Source: Anaerolineales bacterium (GTDB lineage Bacteria; Chloroflexota; Anaerolineae; Anaerolineales; Villigracilaceae). Taken from it: a stretch of 64,000 nt of DNA. Below, piece after piece: positions 1-8,285 of this stretch. How positions within the stretch are numbered: position 1 is the first letter of the stretch; every line of letters starts with the position of its first letter. The DNA is taken from contig JAHDWB010000002.1 in NCBI GenBank assembly GCA_023382595.1, positions 372,001 through 436,000 of the forward strand, read 5' to 3'. The notes under the pieces are model-generated. The model worked only from the letters and a program-made list of their open reading frames with translations, made no database searches and was not told the origin of the DNA. The position numbers and the translations under genes were made by a program.

Positions 1-251
1 GTCGCCCATTCGATCATCCAATGAAAGACTTCAAGCTGGCTGAACTGCGCCTGCCACGGCGGGATGCACTCGGCGCGCAGATAATCCACGAACGACTGTT
101 GGCTGGGTCCCGCGCCGACGGTGAGCAGTGGACGCAGGTCTTCATCAAGCAGATTCCATTCCTGCTCAAAGCCGTTGAGTCCGCTTTGCGGCTTCTCTTT
201 GATGGATTCTTCTATGGCGAGCAGATATTTGTCGGCGAATTGTTGAGGCAT
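1..251 (-). CDS. GCS2-like glutamate-cysteine ligase family protein, N-terminal part (partial)
   Basis: The reading frame starts at ATG 251 on the minus strand and runs off the left edge, so only about 83 residues are visible. It begins MPQQFADKYLLAIEE and contains GFEQEWNLLD, which resembles the Gly-x-Glu-x-Glu strand that opens the ATP-grasp-like fold of glutamate-cysteine ligase type 2 enzymes. These make gamma-glutamyl-cysteine or related peptides. The catalytic core lies outside the window, so the substrate is unknown. The gene diverges from the HIT gene across a purine-rich gap of about 120 bases. Confidence 0.5.
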   Translation of the reverse strand, partial: MPQQFADKYLLAIEESIKEKPQSGLNGFEQEWNLLDEDLRPLLTVGAGPSQQSFVDYLRAECIPPWQAQFSQLEVFHWMIEWA

Positions 252-374
252 GGTTGATTCCTAAGGTATGAAATGTGTGAGGTAATGAAAGAGGGAAGAA
301 GAAAGAAAGGATGAAGTAGAAAGTGAGCTGGTGTAGAATTTATAACAAAGACATAATTCGATATGAGGTTTACA

Positions 375-857
375 ATGCCCGAAAATTGGAAGTCAGAAAA
401 CTGGGACTCTCTGGTCAGCGGCGAGAACTGCCCAGTGTGCGAACAATTCCGCTCGGACAAAAAAGAAGACGAGCATCTTCTTTATATTTGCGACCTGCCA
501 TGCAGCCGTCTTTACCTTGCAAAAAATCAGTTTGTCAAAGGGTACTGCGTGTTGATATGTCGCAGTCATGTGATTGAGCCTTATGAATTATCGAAGGAAG
601 AGCGAGCCAGTTATTTTGACGATTTGGCATTAGCAGCAAGTGCTTTGCAGAAGGTTTTCAAAGCAGATAAAATGAACTACAACCTTCTTGGAAACATAAT
701 TCCACATTTGCACACACACATCCTTCCACGATATTTTACTGACAGTGCGCCAAACAGACCGATTGATCCTGGATTAAAAAAAGTGTCTTTGACACAAAGT
801 GAATACGAAGATCGCATTGGATTGATTCATGATCAGATTCACTTATTACAGAAATAG
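375..857 (+). CDS. HIT (histidine triad) family protein
   Basis: This 160-residue protein carries the histidine triad as PHLHTHI near residues 110-116, the nucleotide-phosphate-binding and catalytic site of HIT hydrolases and transferases. A CPVC pair near the N-terminus resembles the zinc-binding pair seen in some HIT proteins. An earlier ATG at 363 adds four residues. I prefer 375 because GAGG sits about six bases before it, while 363 has no ribosome-binding site. It stands alone between two minus-strand genes. The substrate (dinucleotide or aminoacyl/sulfo-adenylate) cannot be told from sequence. Confidence 0.85.
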   Translation: MPENWKSENWDSLVSGENCPVCEQFRSDKKEDEHLLYICDLPCSRLYLAKNQFVKGYCVLICRSHVIEPYELSKEERASYFDDLALAASALQKVFKADKMNYNLLGNIIPHLHTHILPRYFTDSAPNRPIDPGLKKVSLTQSEYEDRIGLIHDQIHLLQK

Positions 858-884
858 GATAGTCACAGATATTCTTTCCACTTT

Positions 885-2186
885 CTACTTTTTCAGTTCA
901 TTTAATCCATCTATCAACCTCCCAAACGCGCCTTCGGTCCGTTCGACCGGTGTAGCGTAGGAAAAGCGGATCCAGTCGCCGCCGAAGGGCGAGAAAAACG
1001 CGCCGGGGACGATGGCGACTCCATGATTTTCAGCAAGGTATTGACCAAGCGGCTCGGTATCCGCCCAGCCTTTGGCTTTTATGAACTCGCCAACGTTCAT
1101 AAAAGCGTAATAACCTTTGCCGATAATGTGTTGAAGTCCGCTTTCGGCGAGGAGTTTTTTCAAGGCGGCGCGGCTGGCGTTGGTCGGTTCGATGATGGAC
1201 TTCGCTGCTTCGTGAAATCCCATTTCGTATGCCGCCATGGCAACCGCAAGTGAGAAGAACGAGGGGATGACTCCATGCGAAGCGCGGGCGTTGATGAATT
1301 TGATCACGGCTTCGTCCGCGATCAGGTGGCAGTTACGGATGTTCGATCCGCCCAGCGATTTGGTGATACCGTCGAGGAACATGATGCGCGTCCGCTCTTC
1401 GGGGGTGAAATTCTTTAGGAAAGAGTTCAAATCCATGGGGGATTCGTCGGTCACGTAGTGATACATCCAATCGAAAAGCACGAAAGCAGCACCCGCTTCC
1501 AATGCGGCTTTGGCGAGCGAGACTTGTTTCTCGACGGCGATAGTCAAGCCGGTGGGGTTGTCCGGATTAGTGATGACGAGACCGGCAATTTTACGCCCTT
1601 TCGACTCTGCAAATTTCACACTTTCACGGATGGCATCTTCAGAGTATGCCCAACCTTGTGACGGGTCGCCGGGCGCCCACAGGACATTCGCGCCAACGCC
1701 GTACGGTCCCCAGTTGTAGGATATCCATGGTACGCGCGAGACCATGATGAGATCACCCTGCCGTCCATGACCGAGAGCGAGCATGGCTTGATAGGCTTTG
1801 ATGAGCGCGTCACGTCCGCCCGCGGTGCCGAGTACGTTGGCAGGTCCCCAGCCGGATGATGAATCTAATTTCCAATACTGCTCGATGACCGCCTTGCGAT
1901 AAGCGTCGGTGCCGAACGGCATATCGTAGGAGGTCCCATGTTCGAGCTGGAGTTGAAGCGCGCGTTCCAGGATCGGCTTGGGAGTTCCGGGAAGCGAAGC
2001 GCCACCGTCTCCCTGCGATGCATCATAGGTGGGCGAGTCTGGATTTTTCTCTTTGTATGTCTTCAAGGATTTATTGATGAGGAACATGCGCGAGGGCGGA
2101 ATATCCATCATCCTTTTGAGATGATCGCTGACGGGCACGAGATGCTTTTCATCAACAGCGAGGACGGGTGTGTCATTGGAAACCAT
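885..2186 (-). CDS. PLP-dependent aminotransferase, class I/II
   Basis: The product is 433 residues with the fold type I layout: the substrate-loop region ASQGDGGASLPGTPKP near residue 70, a TNPDNPTGLTI segment typical of aspartate-aminotransferase-like enzymes, a conserved Asp in FDWMY, and a lysine in LDGITKSLGG that is the likely Schiff-base residue. It probably moves an amino group between an amino acid and a 2-oxo acid in the cytoplasm; the substrate is not evident. ATG 2186 is chosen over an ATG 45 bases upstream because AGGAG lies just ahead of it. A terminator/antiterminator leader immediately precedes the RBS, suggesting control by attenuation. Confidence 0.85.
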   Translation of the reverse strand: MVSNDTPVLAVDEKHLVPVSDHLKRMMDIPPSRMFLINKSLKTYKEKNPDSPTYDASQGDGGASLPGTPKPILERALQLQLEHGTSYDMPFGTDAYRKAVIEQYWKLDSSSGWGPANVLGTAGGRDALIKAYQAMLALGHGRQGDLIMVSRVPWISYNWGPYGVGANVLWAPGDPSQGWAYSEDAIRESVKFAESKGRKIAGLVITNPDNPTGLTIAVEKQVSLAKAALEAGAAFVLFDWMYHYVTDESPMDLNSFLKNFTPEERTRIMFLDGITKSLGGSNIRNCHLIADEAVIKFINARASHGVIPSFFSLAVAMAAYEMGFHEAAKSIIEPTNASRAALKKLLAESGLQHIIGKGYYAFMNVGEFIKAKGWADTEPLGQYLAENHGVAIVPGAFFSPFGGDWIRFSYATPVERTEGAFGRLIDGLNELKK

Positions 2187-2205
2187 CAGAACTCCTTTTC
2201 GATAA

Positions 2206-2232
2206 GAAAAATGCCCCGAAATTCGGGGCATT
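2206..2232 (-). terminator. Rho-independent terminator inside the aminotransferase leader
   Basis: On the minus strand AATGCCCCG-AATTT-CGGGGCATT is followed by a U-rich run (TTTTTCTT). It ends about 10 bases before the AGGAG of the aminotransferase gene, so it would stop transcription before that gene unless disrupted. Confidence 0.7.
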
Positions 2233-2290
2233 GGGTGTACCTAGTGAGGTCGAACCTGCTTTCGTTCACCTGACAAGCACCAATGCCCCG
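2206..2290 (-). promoter_or_regulatory. Candidate cis-regulatory leader (terminator/antiterminator) of the aminotransferase gene
   Basis: On the minus strand, CGGGGCATTGGTG (2278-2290) is complementary to CACCCAATGCCCCG (2224-2237) apart from one bulge. The second segment can instead fold with 2211-2218 into a terminator. Between the two arms sits a smaller stem, AGGTGAAC with GTTCGACCT, with a GAAAGCAG loop. Two mutually exclusive folds directly ahead of a gene are the usual design of a riboswitch or attenuator. I could not match the core to a known class, and no ligand is suggested beyond the downstream aminotransferase. Confidence 0.5.
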
Positions 2291-2381
2291 TCACCGAATT
2301 GGTGCGGGTGGAATTGATGGCGTTGGCGGAAATATTCAGGCTGGACATTGCGCGCAAGGATACCACCGCGCCAATCCCTCG

Positions 2382-2696
2382 TCAAGCAGGGAAATTAACC
2401 AGCCCATGTCCGCCCACTACGGACAGTTCAGCCCCATCCGGAGCGGCGGCGAGCAGAGGTCGCGCCTGGGAGATCAGCGCTCGAACTTGTTCATTGCTCA
2501 ACGAATCGTCGTGCGCCTTTTTATGATCCCATATCTCGAACACCCACACATGCGTCGTATTGGATATATCCTCGCTCACAATGTACATTTTACATTCAGG
2601 GATATTCCCCACGATCTGCGCCGCCTGTTTGAGTATATTGGCAAGTTCGTTACGCTTTCTATCCTGGGCGATCAATCTTCCGGTCATTGCATACAT
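2382..2696 (-). CDS. Antibiotic biosynthesis monooxygenase (ABM) family protein
   Basis: A 104-residue single-domain protein with the dimeric ferredoxin-like ABM layout. It starts with MTGRLIAQDRKRNEL and has a central HVWVFEIWDHKKAHDDS stretch, where ABM proteins carry the conserved W/E plus H motif. Relatives include YgiN-like quinol monooxygenases that oxidise small phenolic compounds without a cofactor, but many members have no known substrate. It begins 6 bases after the VOC gene stop on the same strand, so the two are very likely cotranscribed. A downstream ATG within the first four codons is an equally possible start. Confidence 0.75.
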   Translation of the reverse strand: MYAMTGRLIAQDRKRNELANILKQAAQIVGNIPECKMYIVSEDISNTTHVWVFEIWDHKKAHDDSLSNEQVRALISQARPLLAAAPDGAELSVVGGHGLVNFPA

Positions 2697-2702
2697 GTGA
2701 GC

Positions 2703-3068
2703 CTACCCGGATGGATGCATGCTTGTGTATAACGCCAGCACATTTCCCGTCGGGTCGCGGAACACGCCCATCCAGCCAGTGTCGGGAATCTCCCTTTTTC
2801 CCTCTAACACCTTGCCGCCAAGCTCCTCCACCCGTTTCAAGTCGGCGTCGATATCGTCACTGGCGATATATACCAGCACCTGCCCGACAGGGTTTTCTTC
2901 CGAAACTTCCGTAAAGCCGCCGCCGGAGCCATCCCCCGCCTCCCACATGGTGTAATTCATCTCTGGCACTGATACAAGTTTCCAGCCGAACAAGTCGGCA
3001 TAGAATTTCGCGGCAGATTCCACGTTCGCGGCGGGAATCTCCACATGGACAACATTTCGCTTGGACAC
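2703..3068 (-). CDS. VOC family (glyoxalase/bleomycin-resistance fold) protein
   Basis: A 121-residue protein with the paired beta-alpha-beta-beta-beta repeats of the vicinal oxygen chelate fold. It opens VVHVEIPAANVESAAKFYADLFGW, a very typical first repeat, and ends with GVFRDPTGNVLALYT, a typical last strand. It starts at GTG 3068 with GGAG about 8 bases upstream. Members bind a divalent metal and act as glyoxalases, dioxygenases or binding proteins; the exact role is open. It leads a two-gene operon with the ABM gene. Confidence 0.85.
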   Translation of the reverse strand: MSKRNVVHVEIPAANVESAAKFYADLFGWKLVSVPEMNYTMWEAGDGSGGGFTEVSEENPVGQVLVYIASDDIDADLKRVEELGGKVLEGKREIPDTGWMGVFRDPTGNVLALYTSMHPSG

Positions 3069-3250
3069 GAGTCTCTCCTTTTCTCAAAGCGGATATATAT
3101 GATCTATTTTAGAACATTTTTTCTACAATTTCAAGCCCCACATATGGGATATTTTTACAAAGCAATGCCAGATATGCTTCCACGCCTCATCGCCGGACTT
3201 TTCGCTTGACTCCACAACCAAACGTGCTCCCCGCTGATGCATTTCATCCA

Positions 3251-3290
3251 AAAAGAGAACGGACTTGGTCAGAGGTTGACCAAGTCCGTT
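3251..3290 (-). terminator. Terminator after the lipoprotein gene
   Basis: On the minus strand ACGGACTTGGTCA and TGACCAAGTCCGT form a 13-bp stem with a 5-base loop, followed by TCTCTTTTT. It lies just downstream of the stop at 3305. Confidence 0.75.
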
Positions 3291-3304
3291 TATCTACCAA
3301 TCAA

Positions 3305-5086
3305 CTACGGGGAAGGTTTCACTTCACACACGTCTTCCGCTTCGTTCCAGCTACACCCCACCTGCCTTACACACAAAGTCTCCTCCTTGATCGGCGCACA
3401 AACCCTGTCTTCAAGGTTCACACATTTGAGCGTATTCACGCGCACAGTGATACAACCTATGCCGCCCAGGTCGTCTTCGAACGACGGCACACAAGCGTTG
3501 CGGCTGAGGTCGAAGTTATAGCCGGGAGCACAGGTGGGATACACAACTCCCGCAGCAGCCTGACAGCACTGGAAATTCTCATTATAGTTGTAACCGGCGG
3601 CACAGCCTGCAAAGGTCTGCGCGGCAAGAGTGGGATTATCCACACCGAACGGCGCGGATGTTTCTCCATTCGGAGGCGCGCAGATTCCTGCCAATTCATC
3701 GAAATATAGCCCGGTCGGGCAGGAACCGCCCGCATCCGGCGCGACCGCGCACACCTGCTGACCCGCGCTGTTCTGAACGCTCACATATCCAAGCGGGCAA
3801 CCTCCCGCACCGGGCTGGGACAGGATGGGCGTATAGGTGCATGCGCCGGAAGCAAGGTCGAGGGTGTACCCGGACGGGCAAACGGGACTCAAGCCGCTGA
3901 TGTCGGGTTGATTCGTACAGGCGGGGTTACAGACCACGATCTCATTGGTTGATTCGATCCCGCGTGGACCGCGGCATACCAGTGTCCGGAGTCCGCCCTC
4001 TATCCGTTCCTCGCATTGAATGCGCGTCCCTCGTTCATCCCAGACCGAATTGAAGGAAATCTGTGCGACAGCGTAACCATCACCCTGGGCACAATACTGG
4101 TTGATGACCGTTCCTTCCGGCAGGGCACACGAAGCGGGAGCGCTCGCCTGAGAGGTCGGGATGTGCGCCGTCAACTGACAGTACGGAGCGAACGGCTGGG
4201 GATTATTTACCGCGCAACGGAAACCAAGATCGCGTCCGCTGTCATTCTGCTCATTGAAGCGGCGGATCGCCGAGGCAAGTTGCTCCGCAGCAGTATCGAA
4301 CGAACTTCCGCGCACAACACGGTACTCGCCGCTCTGCGGACCGGTCGGGTTGACCGATGGGGATTCACCGTAATAATTCTGCCCATACCAGTCAAAGACC
4401 CATTCAAATACATTGCCAGCCATATCGAACACGCCGTACGAACTTTTGCCTTCCTCATGAGCCGTCACATTGGTGGTGCTTCCGTTACAGCCGGAAAAGT
4501 TCAAAAGTTCACAGGTGGGGCGCGAAGTTCCCCAAGGAAAGTTGTTTCCGTTTGTACCGCGCGCCGCCTTCTCCCATTGTGCCTCGGTGGGCAGGCTGCC
4601 CTGGATCCATTCACAGTAATTCTGAGCCTGCTCCCAATTCACGCCAACCACCGGATGGCTGGCAAATTGCGGATTGCTGAATACAGGTCCGCCCAATTCC
4701 TGGCGGGGGGCAGTGCACGAACCGGATTTCACGCACTGCTCGTACATGCGGTTCGTCACCGGCGTTTGCTGGATCCAATATCCATCCAAGGTCACATTAT
4801 GAGAGGGCGCATTGAAATCATTGTTTCCCATCGTGAAGTCACCGGCGGGGATATATACCAACGTACTGCCGTCGAGCCAGCGCATGGTCTCGCCGTTCTG
4901 CGGTCCCGTCAGAGAAACCGATATAGAAGGTTGCGGCGGCGCCATGGTCGGCGCTTCCTCCGTGACCGGCGAATCCGTCGCCGTCACCACCACCACGACC
5001 GTTTCCGGGGTCGGCGCAGCACACGAGGACAGCACGAGCACGAACAAGAGTGTGAGCGCAAAAATTGTATATCGAACGTTTTTCAT
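3305..5086 (-). CDS. Lipoprotein with formylglycine-generating-enzyme (SUMF1/FGE) domain and Cys-rich C-terminal region
   Basis: The 593-residue product has a lipoprotein signal (MKNVRYTIFALTLLFV then LSSC, lipidated Cys22), a short Thr/Pro linker, and an FGE-type domain at about residues 70-295. This domain is marked by LVYIPAGDFTMG, LDGYWIQQTPVTN, PVVGVNWEQAQNYCEW, LPTEAQWEKAARG and YRVVRGSSFD. Residues 300-593 are Cys-rich with repeated CPSGYTLD/CPLGYVSV-like units. FGE domains oxidise a Cys to formylglycine in sulfatases or serve as binding domains; the catalytic Cys pair of true FGE is not obvious, so a surface-binding role is equally likely. AAGGAG precedes the ATG. Confidence 0.8.
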   Translation of the reverse strand: MKNVRYTIFALTLLFVLVLSSCAAPTPETVVVVVTATDSPVTEEAPTMAPPQPSISVSLTGPQNGETMRWLDGSTLVYIPAGDFTMGNNDFNAPSHNVTLDGYWIQQTPVTNRMYEQCVKSGSCTAPRQELGGPVFSNPQFASHPVVGVNWEQAQNYCEWIQGSLPTEAQWEKAARGTNGNNFPWGTSRPTCELLNFSGCNGSTTNVTAHEEGKSSYGVFDMAGNVFEWVFDWYGQNYYGESPSVNPTGPQSGEYRVVRGSSFDTAAEQLASAIRRFNEQNDSGRDLGFRCAVNNPQPFAPYCQLTAHIPTSQASAPASCALPEGTVINQYCAQGDGYAVAQISFNSVWDERGTRIQCEERIEGGLRTLVCRGPRGIESTNEIVVCNPACTNQPDISGLSPVCPSGYTLDLASGACTYTPILSQPGAGGCPLGYVSVQNSAGQQVCAVAPDAGGSCPTGLYFDELAGICAPPNGETSAPFGVDNPTLAAQTFAGCAAGYNYNENFQCCQAAAGVVYPTCAPGYNFDLSRNACVPSFEDDLGGIGCITVRVNTLKCVNLEDRVCAPIKEETLCVRQVGCSWNEAEDVCEVKPSP

Positions 5087-5140
5087 TCAATCTCCTTCTC
5101 CCGCGAGTTGCGCGAGACGGCAATTATTATAATGCAAGCG

Positions 5141-5174
5141 AAAAAACAAGGCTGACGCTCTCACATCAGCCTTA
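5141..5174 (-). terminator. Terminator after the acyl-CoA synthetase gene
   Basis: On the minus strand AAGGCTGA and TCAGCCTT form a stem with a 10-base loop, followed by GTTTTTT. It sits 15 bases past the stop at 5190. Confidence 0.75.
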
Positions 5175-5189
5175 TCTGCCTTGCACGCC

Positions 5190-7142
5190 CTATTTTGAGC
5201 GTTTTATCTCCTCCACCGCACCCGGATTCACCAATGATGACGTATCACCCGGCTCCAAGCCCAAGTACGCCGCCCGGATCATGCGCCGCATGACCTTGGC
5301 ATTGCGTGTTTTGGGCAGGTCGTTCACGAACAGGATGGCTTTCGGCGAAAGCGGCTTGCCCATTTCCGCCACAACCATCTCATATAATTCCTGACGAAGT
5401 GCGTCGCTTCGCTCCACTCCGGGACCTGTCACTGCAAAAAGGACCAATTCACTGCCCTTGACCTCGTGCGGCACCCCAATTGCCGCCGCCTCCACAATGG
5501 ATTCGTGGCGCACAAGGATCGACTCCACCTCGGCGGGACCCAAGCGTTTGCCCGCGATCTTGATCGTATCGTCCGAGCGACCAAGGATGTACCACAAACC
5601 GTCGTTGTCGATTGCCGCAAAGTCACCGTGCACCCAGACATTCTCCCAGCGTGACCAATACGTGTCCAGATAGCGTCCCTTGTCCTTCCAGAATCCGCGC
5701 GTCATCCCGATCCACGGCGCTTTAATGACCAGTTCCCCCACCGCATTGCGGACGGGATTCCCGCTTTCGTCCACCACATCCGCATCCATGCCGGGGCACG
5801 GCGCGGAGAAGGCACACGGTTTGAGCGGCAATAACGGATTTCCCATCACGATGCCGCCTGAGATCTCCGTACCGCCTGAATAATTGATGACCGGTCGTTT
5901 CCCCTCGCCAACTTTCTCGAATAACCACATCCACGGGTCAGGATTCCACGGTTCGCCGGTGGAGGCAAAGCACTTCAACGAGGAAAGGTCATGCTTCTTG
6001 AAATGCTCATCACCATGTGGGATCAACGAGCGGATCAAGGTCGGCGAAACGCCCATTTGGCTGATGCCATGTTTTTCGACCAATTCCCATGAACGGTTCG
6101 GAGCGGGGAAATCCGGCGCACCGTCGTACAGGAAAACCGTCGCGCCAAGCAGTAATCCGCCGAATACCAGCCACGGACCCATCATCCAGCCCATGTCGGT
6201 CATCCAGTAAATGACATCCCCGGCGTGGACGTCCGTCCCGAACGCCATGTCCTGCGCGGCTTTGACGGGAAATCCGCAGTGCGTGTGTAACGCGCCTTTC
6301 GGTTTGCCCGTCGTGCCGGAGGTGTAAATGATCATCAACGGGTCTTCGGCATCGGTTATTTCGGTTTCAGCCTCATCAGATTGCGCATCCACCAGTTCGT
6401 GCCACCAATGATCTCGTTCCGCTTTCATATTGATTGTCTGCCCCGTGCGCTTCAGGACGATCATGTGCTTCAGCGTGGCAATCTGCTCCGCCGCCTCGTC
6501 CGCAACGGACTTCATCTCCACGGCTTTGCCGCGCCGGAATGCGCCATCCGCCGCGAAGAGCGCTTTCGCTTCCGCATCCGCCATGCGTGAGACGATGGCA
6601 CCTGCGCCATACCCTGAGAACAACGGCAGGATGATCCCTCCTATTTTCGCAATCGCCAGTAAGGCAATAACAATTTCAGGCGTCATCGGCATGAAAATAC
6701 CGACCGCGTCGCCTTTGCCCAGCCCGAGGGCGCGCAAAGCATTGGCGGCTTTGTTCACTTCCTTATAAAGTTCTTCGTAAGTGATGATTCTTGTAACCCC
6801 TTCTTCTCCCTCAAAGACCACTGCTTTCTTCTTTCCGCCTGCCGTACTTGTCCATTTATCAATACAATTATGGACAATGTTCATCTTCCCACCCACACAC
6901 CACTTTGGGAATTGGATCCCTTCGGAAAGATCCACCACTTTCGAATAAGGTTCATAAAAACGAATATCGAGAAATCTCAACACCGCGTCGGTGAACCACG
7001 CCACATCACTCGTGGACTTTCGCATCAATTCATCGAAATCCTGGATGCCATGCAGGCGCATGAATTTCGTCAGGTTTGCGTGTTCGATATGCTCAGGTGT
7101 CGGACGCCAGACGATCTCGCCGCCATATGTAAACTCGGCCAT
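5190..7142 (-). CDS. AMP-forming acyl-CoA synthetase (acetyl/acetoacetyl-CoA synthetase-like)
   Basis: A 650-residue ANL-superfamily enzyme. The P-loop-like motif [16 protein letters not shown], the adenylate-binding motif [10 protein letters not shown] and the hinge region [17 protein letters not shown] are present. A C-terminal [11 protein letters not shown] supplies the lysine that completes adenylation and is commonly acetylated. The N-terminal region resembles acetyl/acetoacetyl-CoA synthetases, so the likely reaction is activation of a short carboxylate with ATP and CoA. ATG 7142 is chosen because GAGGAG precedes it; a frame extension of 65 codons upstream has no family similarity. Confidence 0.88.
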   Translation of the reverse strand: MAEFTYGGEIVWRPTPEHIEHANLTKFMRLHGIQDFDELMRKSTSDVAWFTDAVLRFLDIRFYEPYSKVVDLSEGIQFPKWCVGGKMNIVHNCIDKWTSTAGGKKKAVVFEGEEGVTRIITYEELYKEVNKAANALRALGLGKGDAVGIFMPMTPEIVIALLAIAKIGGIILPLFSGYGAGAIVSRMADAEAKALFAADGAFRRGKAVEMKSVADEAAEQIATLKHMIVLKRTGQTINMKAERDHWWHELVDAQSDEAETEITDAEDPLMIIYTSGTTGKPKGALHTHCGFPVKAAQDMAFGTDVHAGDVIYWMTDMGWMMGPWLVFGGLLLGATVFLYDGAPDFPAPNRSWELVEKHGISQMGVSPTLIRSLIPHGDEHFKKHDLSSLKCFASTGEPWNPDPWMWLFEKVGEGKRPVINYSGGTEISGGIVMGNPLLPLKPCAFSAPCPGMDADVVDESGNPVRNAVGELVIKAPWIGMTRGFWKDKGRYLDTYWSRWENVWVHGDFAAIDNDGLWYILGRSDDTIKIAGKRLGPAEVESILVRHESIVEAAAIGVPHEVKGSELVLFAVTGPGVERSDALRQELYEMVVAEMGKPLSPKAILFVNDLPKTRNAKVMRRMIRAAYLGLEPGDTSSLVNPGAVEEIKRSK

Positions 7143-7226
7143 GGACACTCTCCTCAGTTGGTTTTGGCTGATTCTATCGCAATTTGTGACCATGCTTGGG
7201 TATACTTGCCCTCGATCGGAGAATCC

Positions 7227-7586
7227 ATGACACAAACGTTTTCCTGCCCAGCTTGCGGCGCGCCGAATGAACCGGAGGTGGGTCAAACCCGCATGGGATG
7301 TGCGTATTGCGGCGCGAACCTGACCATCCCCGACCATTTGCGCACTGCCCCCAAGGTCACAGCCGAGGAAATGCGTCCGAAGACAAGACCAGTTTCAAGT
7401 CCGGAGATCGACGCGGCGGAGTTCATCCGCAAGGCACAGCCGGTTGCCGTGGGCGCATGGAATGCGTTCGCCATGTGGACTTGGGTTCGGCGCTTGATTC
7501 CCGCTTGTCTCGTGCTGGTGCTCGTGTTCATTGTGCTTTGCATTGCATTGGGTGCGCTTCCCTTCATTATGAATATCATGCGCTAA
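7227..7586 (+). CDS. Small zinc-ribbon protein with C-terminal membrane segment
   Basis: A 119-residue protein with an N-terminal zinc ribbon (CPACG then CAYCG, residues 7-28), a charged linker, and one hydrophobic segment near residues 90-112 ([20 protein letters not shown]). This suggests a membrane-anchored protein with a cytoplasmic metal-binding head. GGAG lies upstream of ATG 7227. It is followed 36 bases later by upp. I recognise no named family, and function is unknown. Confidence 0.7.
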   Translation: MTQTFSCPACGAPNEPEVGQTRMGCAYCGANLTIPDHLRTAPKVTAEEMRPKTRPVSSPEIDAAEFIRKAQPVAVGAWNAFAMWTWVRRLIPACLVLVLVFIVLCIALGALPFIMNIMR

Positions 7587-7622
7587 TTCAGGGCTATAAT
7601 CAGAGAAAATTCCGGAGGAACC

Positions 7623-8249
7623 ATGTCCAACGTACACGAATCCAAACATCCGCTGGTTGCGCACAAGCTGTCGAAATTAAGAGATAAAAACACCGAACCC
7701 AAGAAGTTCCGCGAACTCGTCCGAGAAATTGCGGGACTTCTTGCATATGAATCCACTGCCGACCTGCAAACAATGGAGGTCGAGATCGAGACCCCGCTGG
7801 AGAAAATGAAGGCAAGGCAGCTCAAGGAAAAGATCGGGCTCGTTCCCGTCCTGCGCGCGGGACTGGGCATGGTCGAAGGGATCTGGGAGTTGATGCCGTC
7901 TGCCGAAGTCTGGCACATCGGTTTGTATCGCGATGAGAAAACGCTTCAGCCGGTGGAATATTACAACAAACTCCCCGTCGACCCGCGCGTTTCGGTCTGC
8001 CTGATCCTCGACCCGATGCTCGCGACAGGCGGTTCTGCCACTGCCACCGCCGATATTCTCAAAAAGTGGGGCGTGAAGAAGATCAAATACGTCGGGTTGA
8101 TCGCCGCGCCGGAGGGCATCAAAGCCATGCAGACCGCACATCCCGACATTGATATTTACGTCGCCGCGGTGGATAGCCATCTCAACGAGCGCGCGTACAT
8201 CGTCCCCGGGCTCGGCGATGCGGGAGACAGGCAGTTCGGCACGGGATGA
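7623..8249 (+). CDS. upp: Uracil phosphoribosyltransferase
   Basis: At 208 residues this matches the usual length of bacterial UPRTase. It has the PRPP-binding loop [13 protein letters not shown] (residues 129-141) and a typical C-terminal uracil-binding region [15 protein letters not shown]. It converts uracil and PRPP to UMP in pyrimidine salvage. The start follows CCGGAGGAACC, a strong ribosome-binding site, and a TATAAT-like box lies at about 7590-7596. Confidence 0.97.
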   Translation: MSNVHESKHPLVAHKLSKLRDKNTEPKKFRELVREIAGLLAYESTADLQTMEVEIETPLEKMKARQLKEKIGLVPVLRAGLGMVEGIWELMPSAEVWHIGLYRDEKTLQPVEYYNKLPVDPRVSVCLILDPMLATGGSATATADILKKWGVKKIKYVGLIAAPEGIKAMQTAHPDIDIYVAAVDSHLNERAYIVPGLGDAGDRQFGTG

Positions 8250-8285
8250 AGTTGTTTGGTCACTGAAGTTCCATTGAGGTAGATC

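Noticed and set aside
2240-2300. tRNA-like segment (AGGTTCGACCT and a following ACACCC)
   Set aside because: No cloverleaf: there is no matching acceptor strand, D arm or anticodon arm. It fits the leader-fold explanation better.
2340-2375. T-box-like GCGCGGTGGTATCC on the minus strand
   Set aside because: The order of bases does not match GGTGGTACCGCG with its CGTCC partner, and no specifier stem is seen.
4016-5155. Long open frame antisense to the lipoprotein gene
   Set aside because: It shows no family similarity, and the opposite strand encodes a clear FGE-domain lipoprotein. It is a codon-bias shadow.
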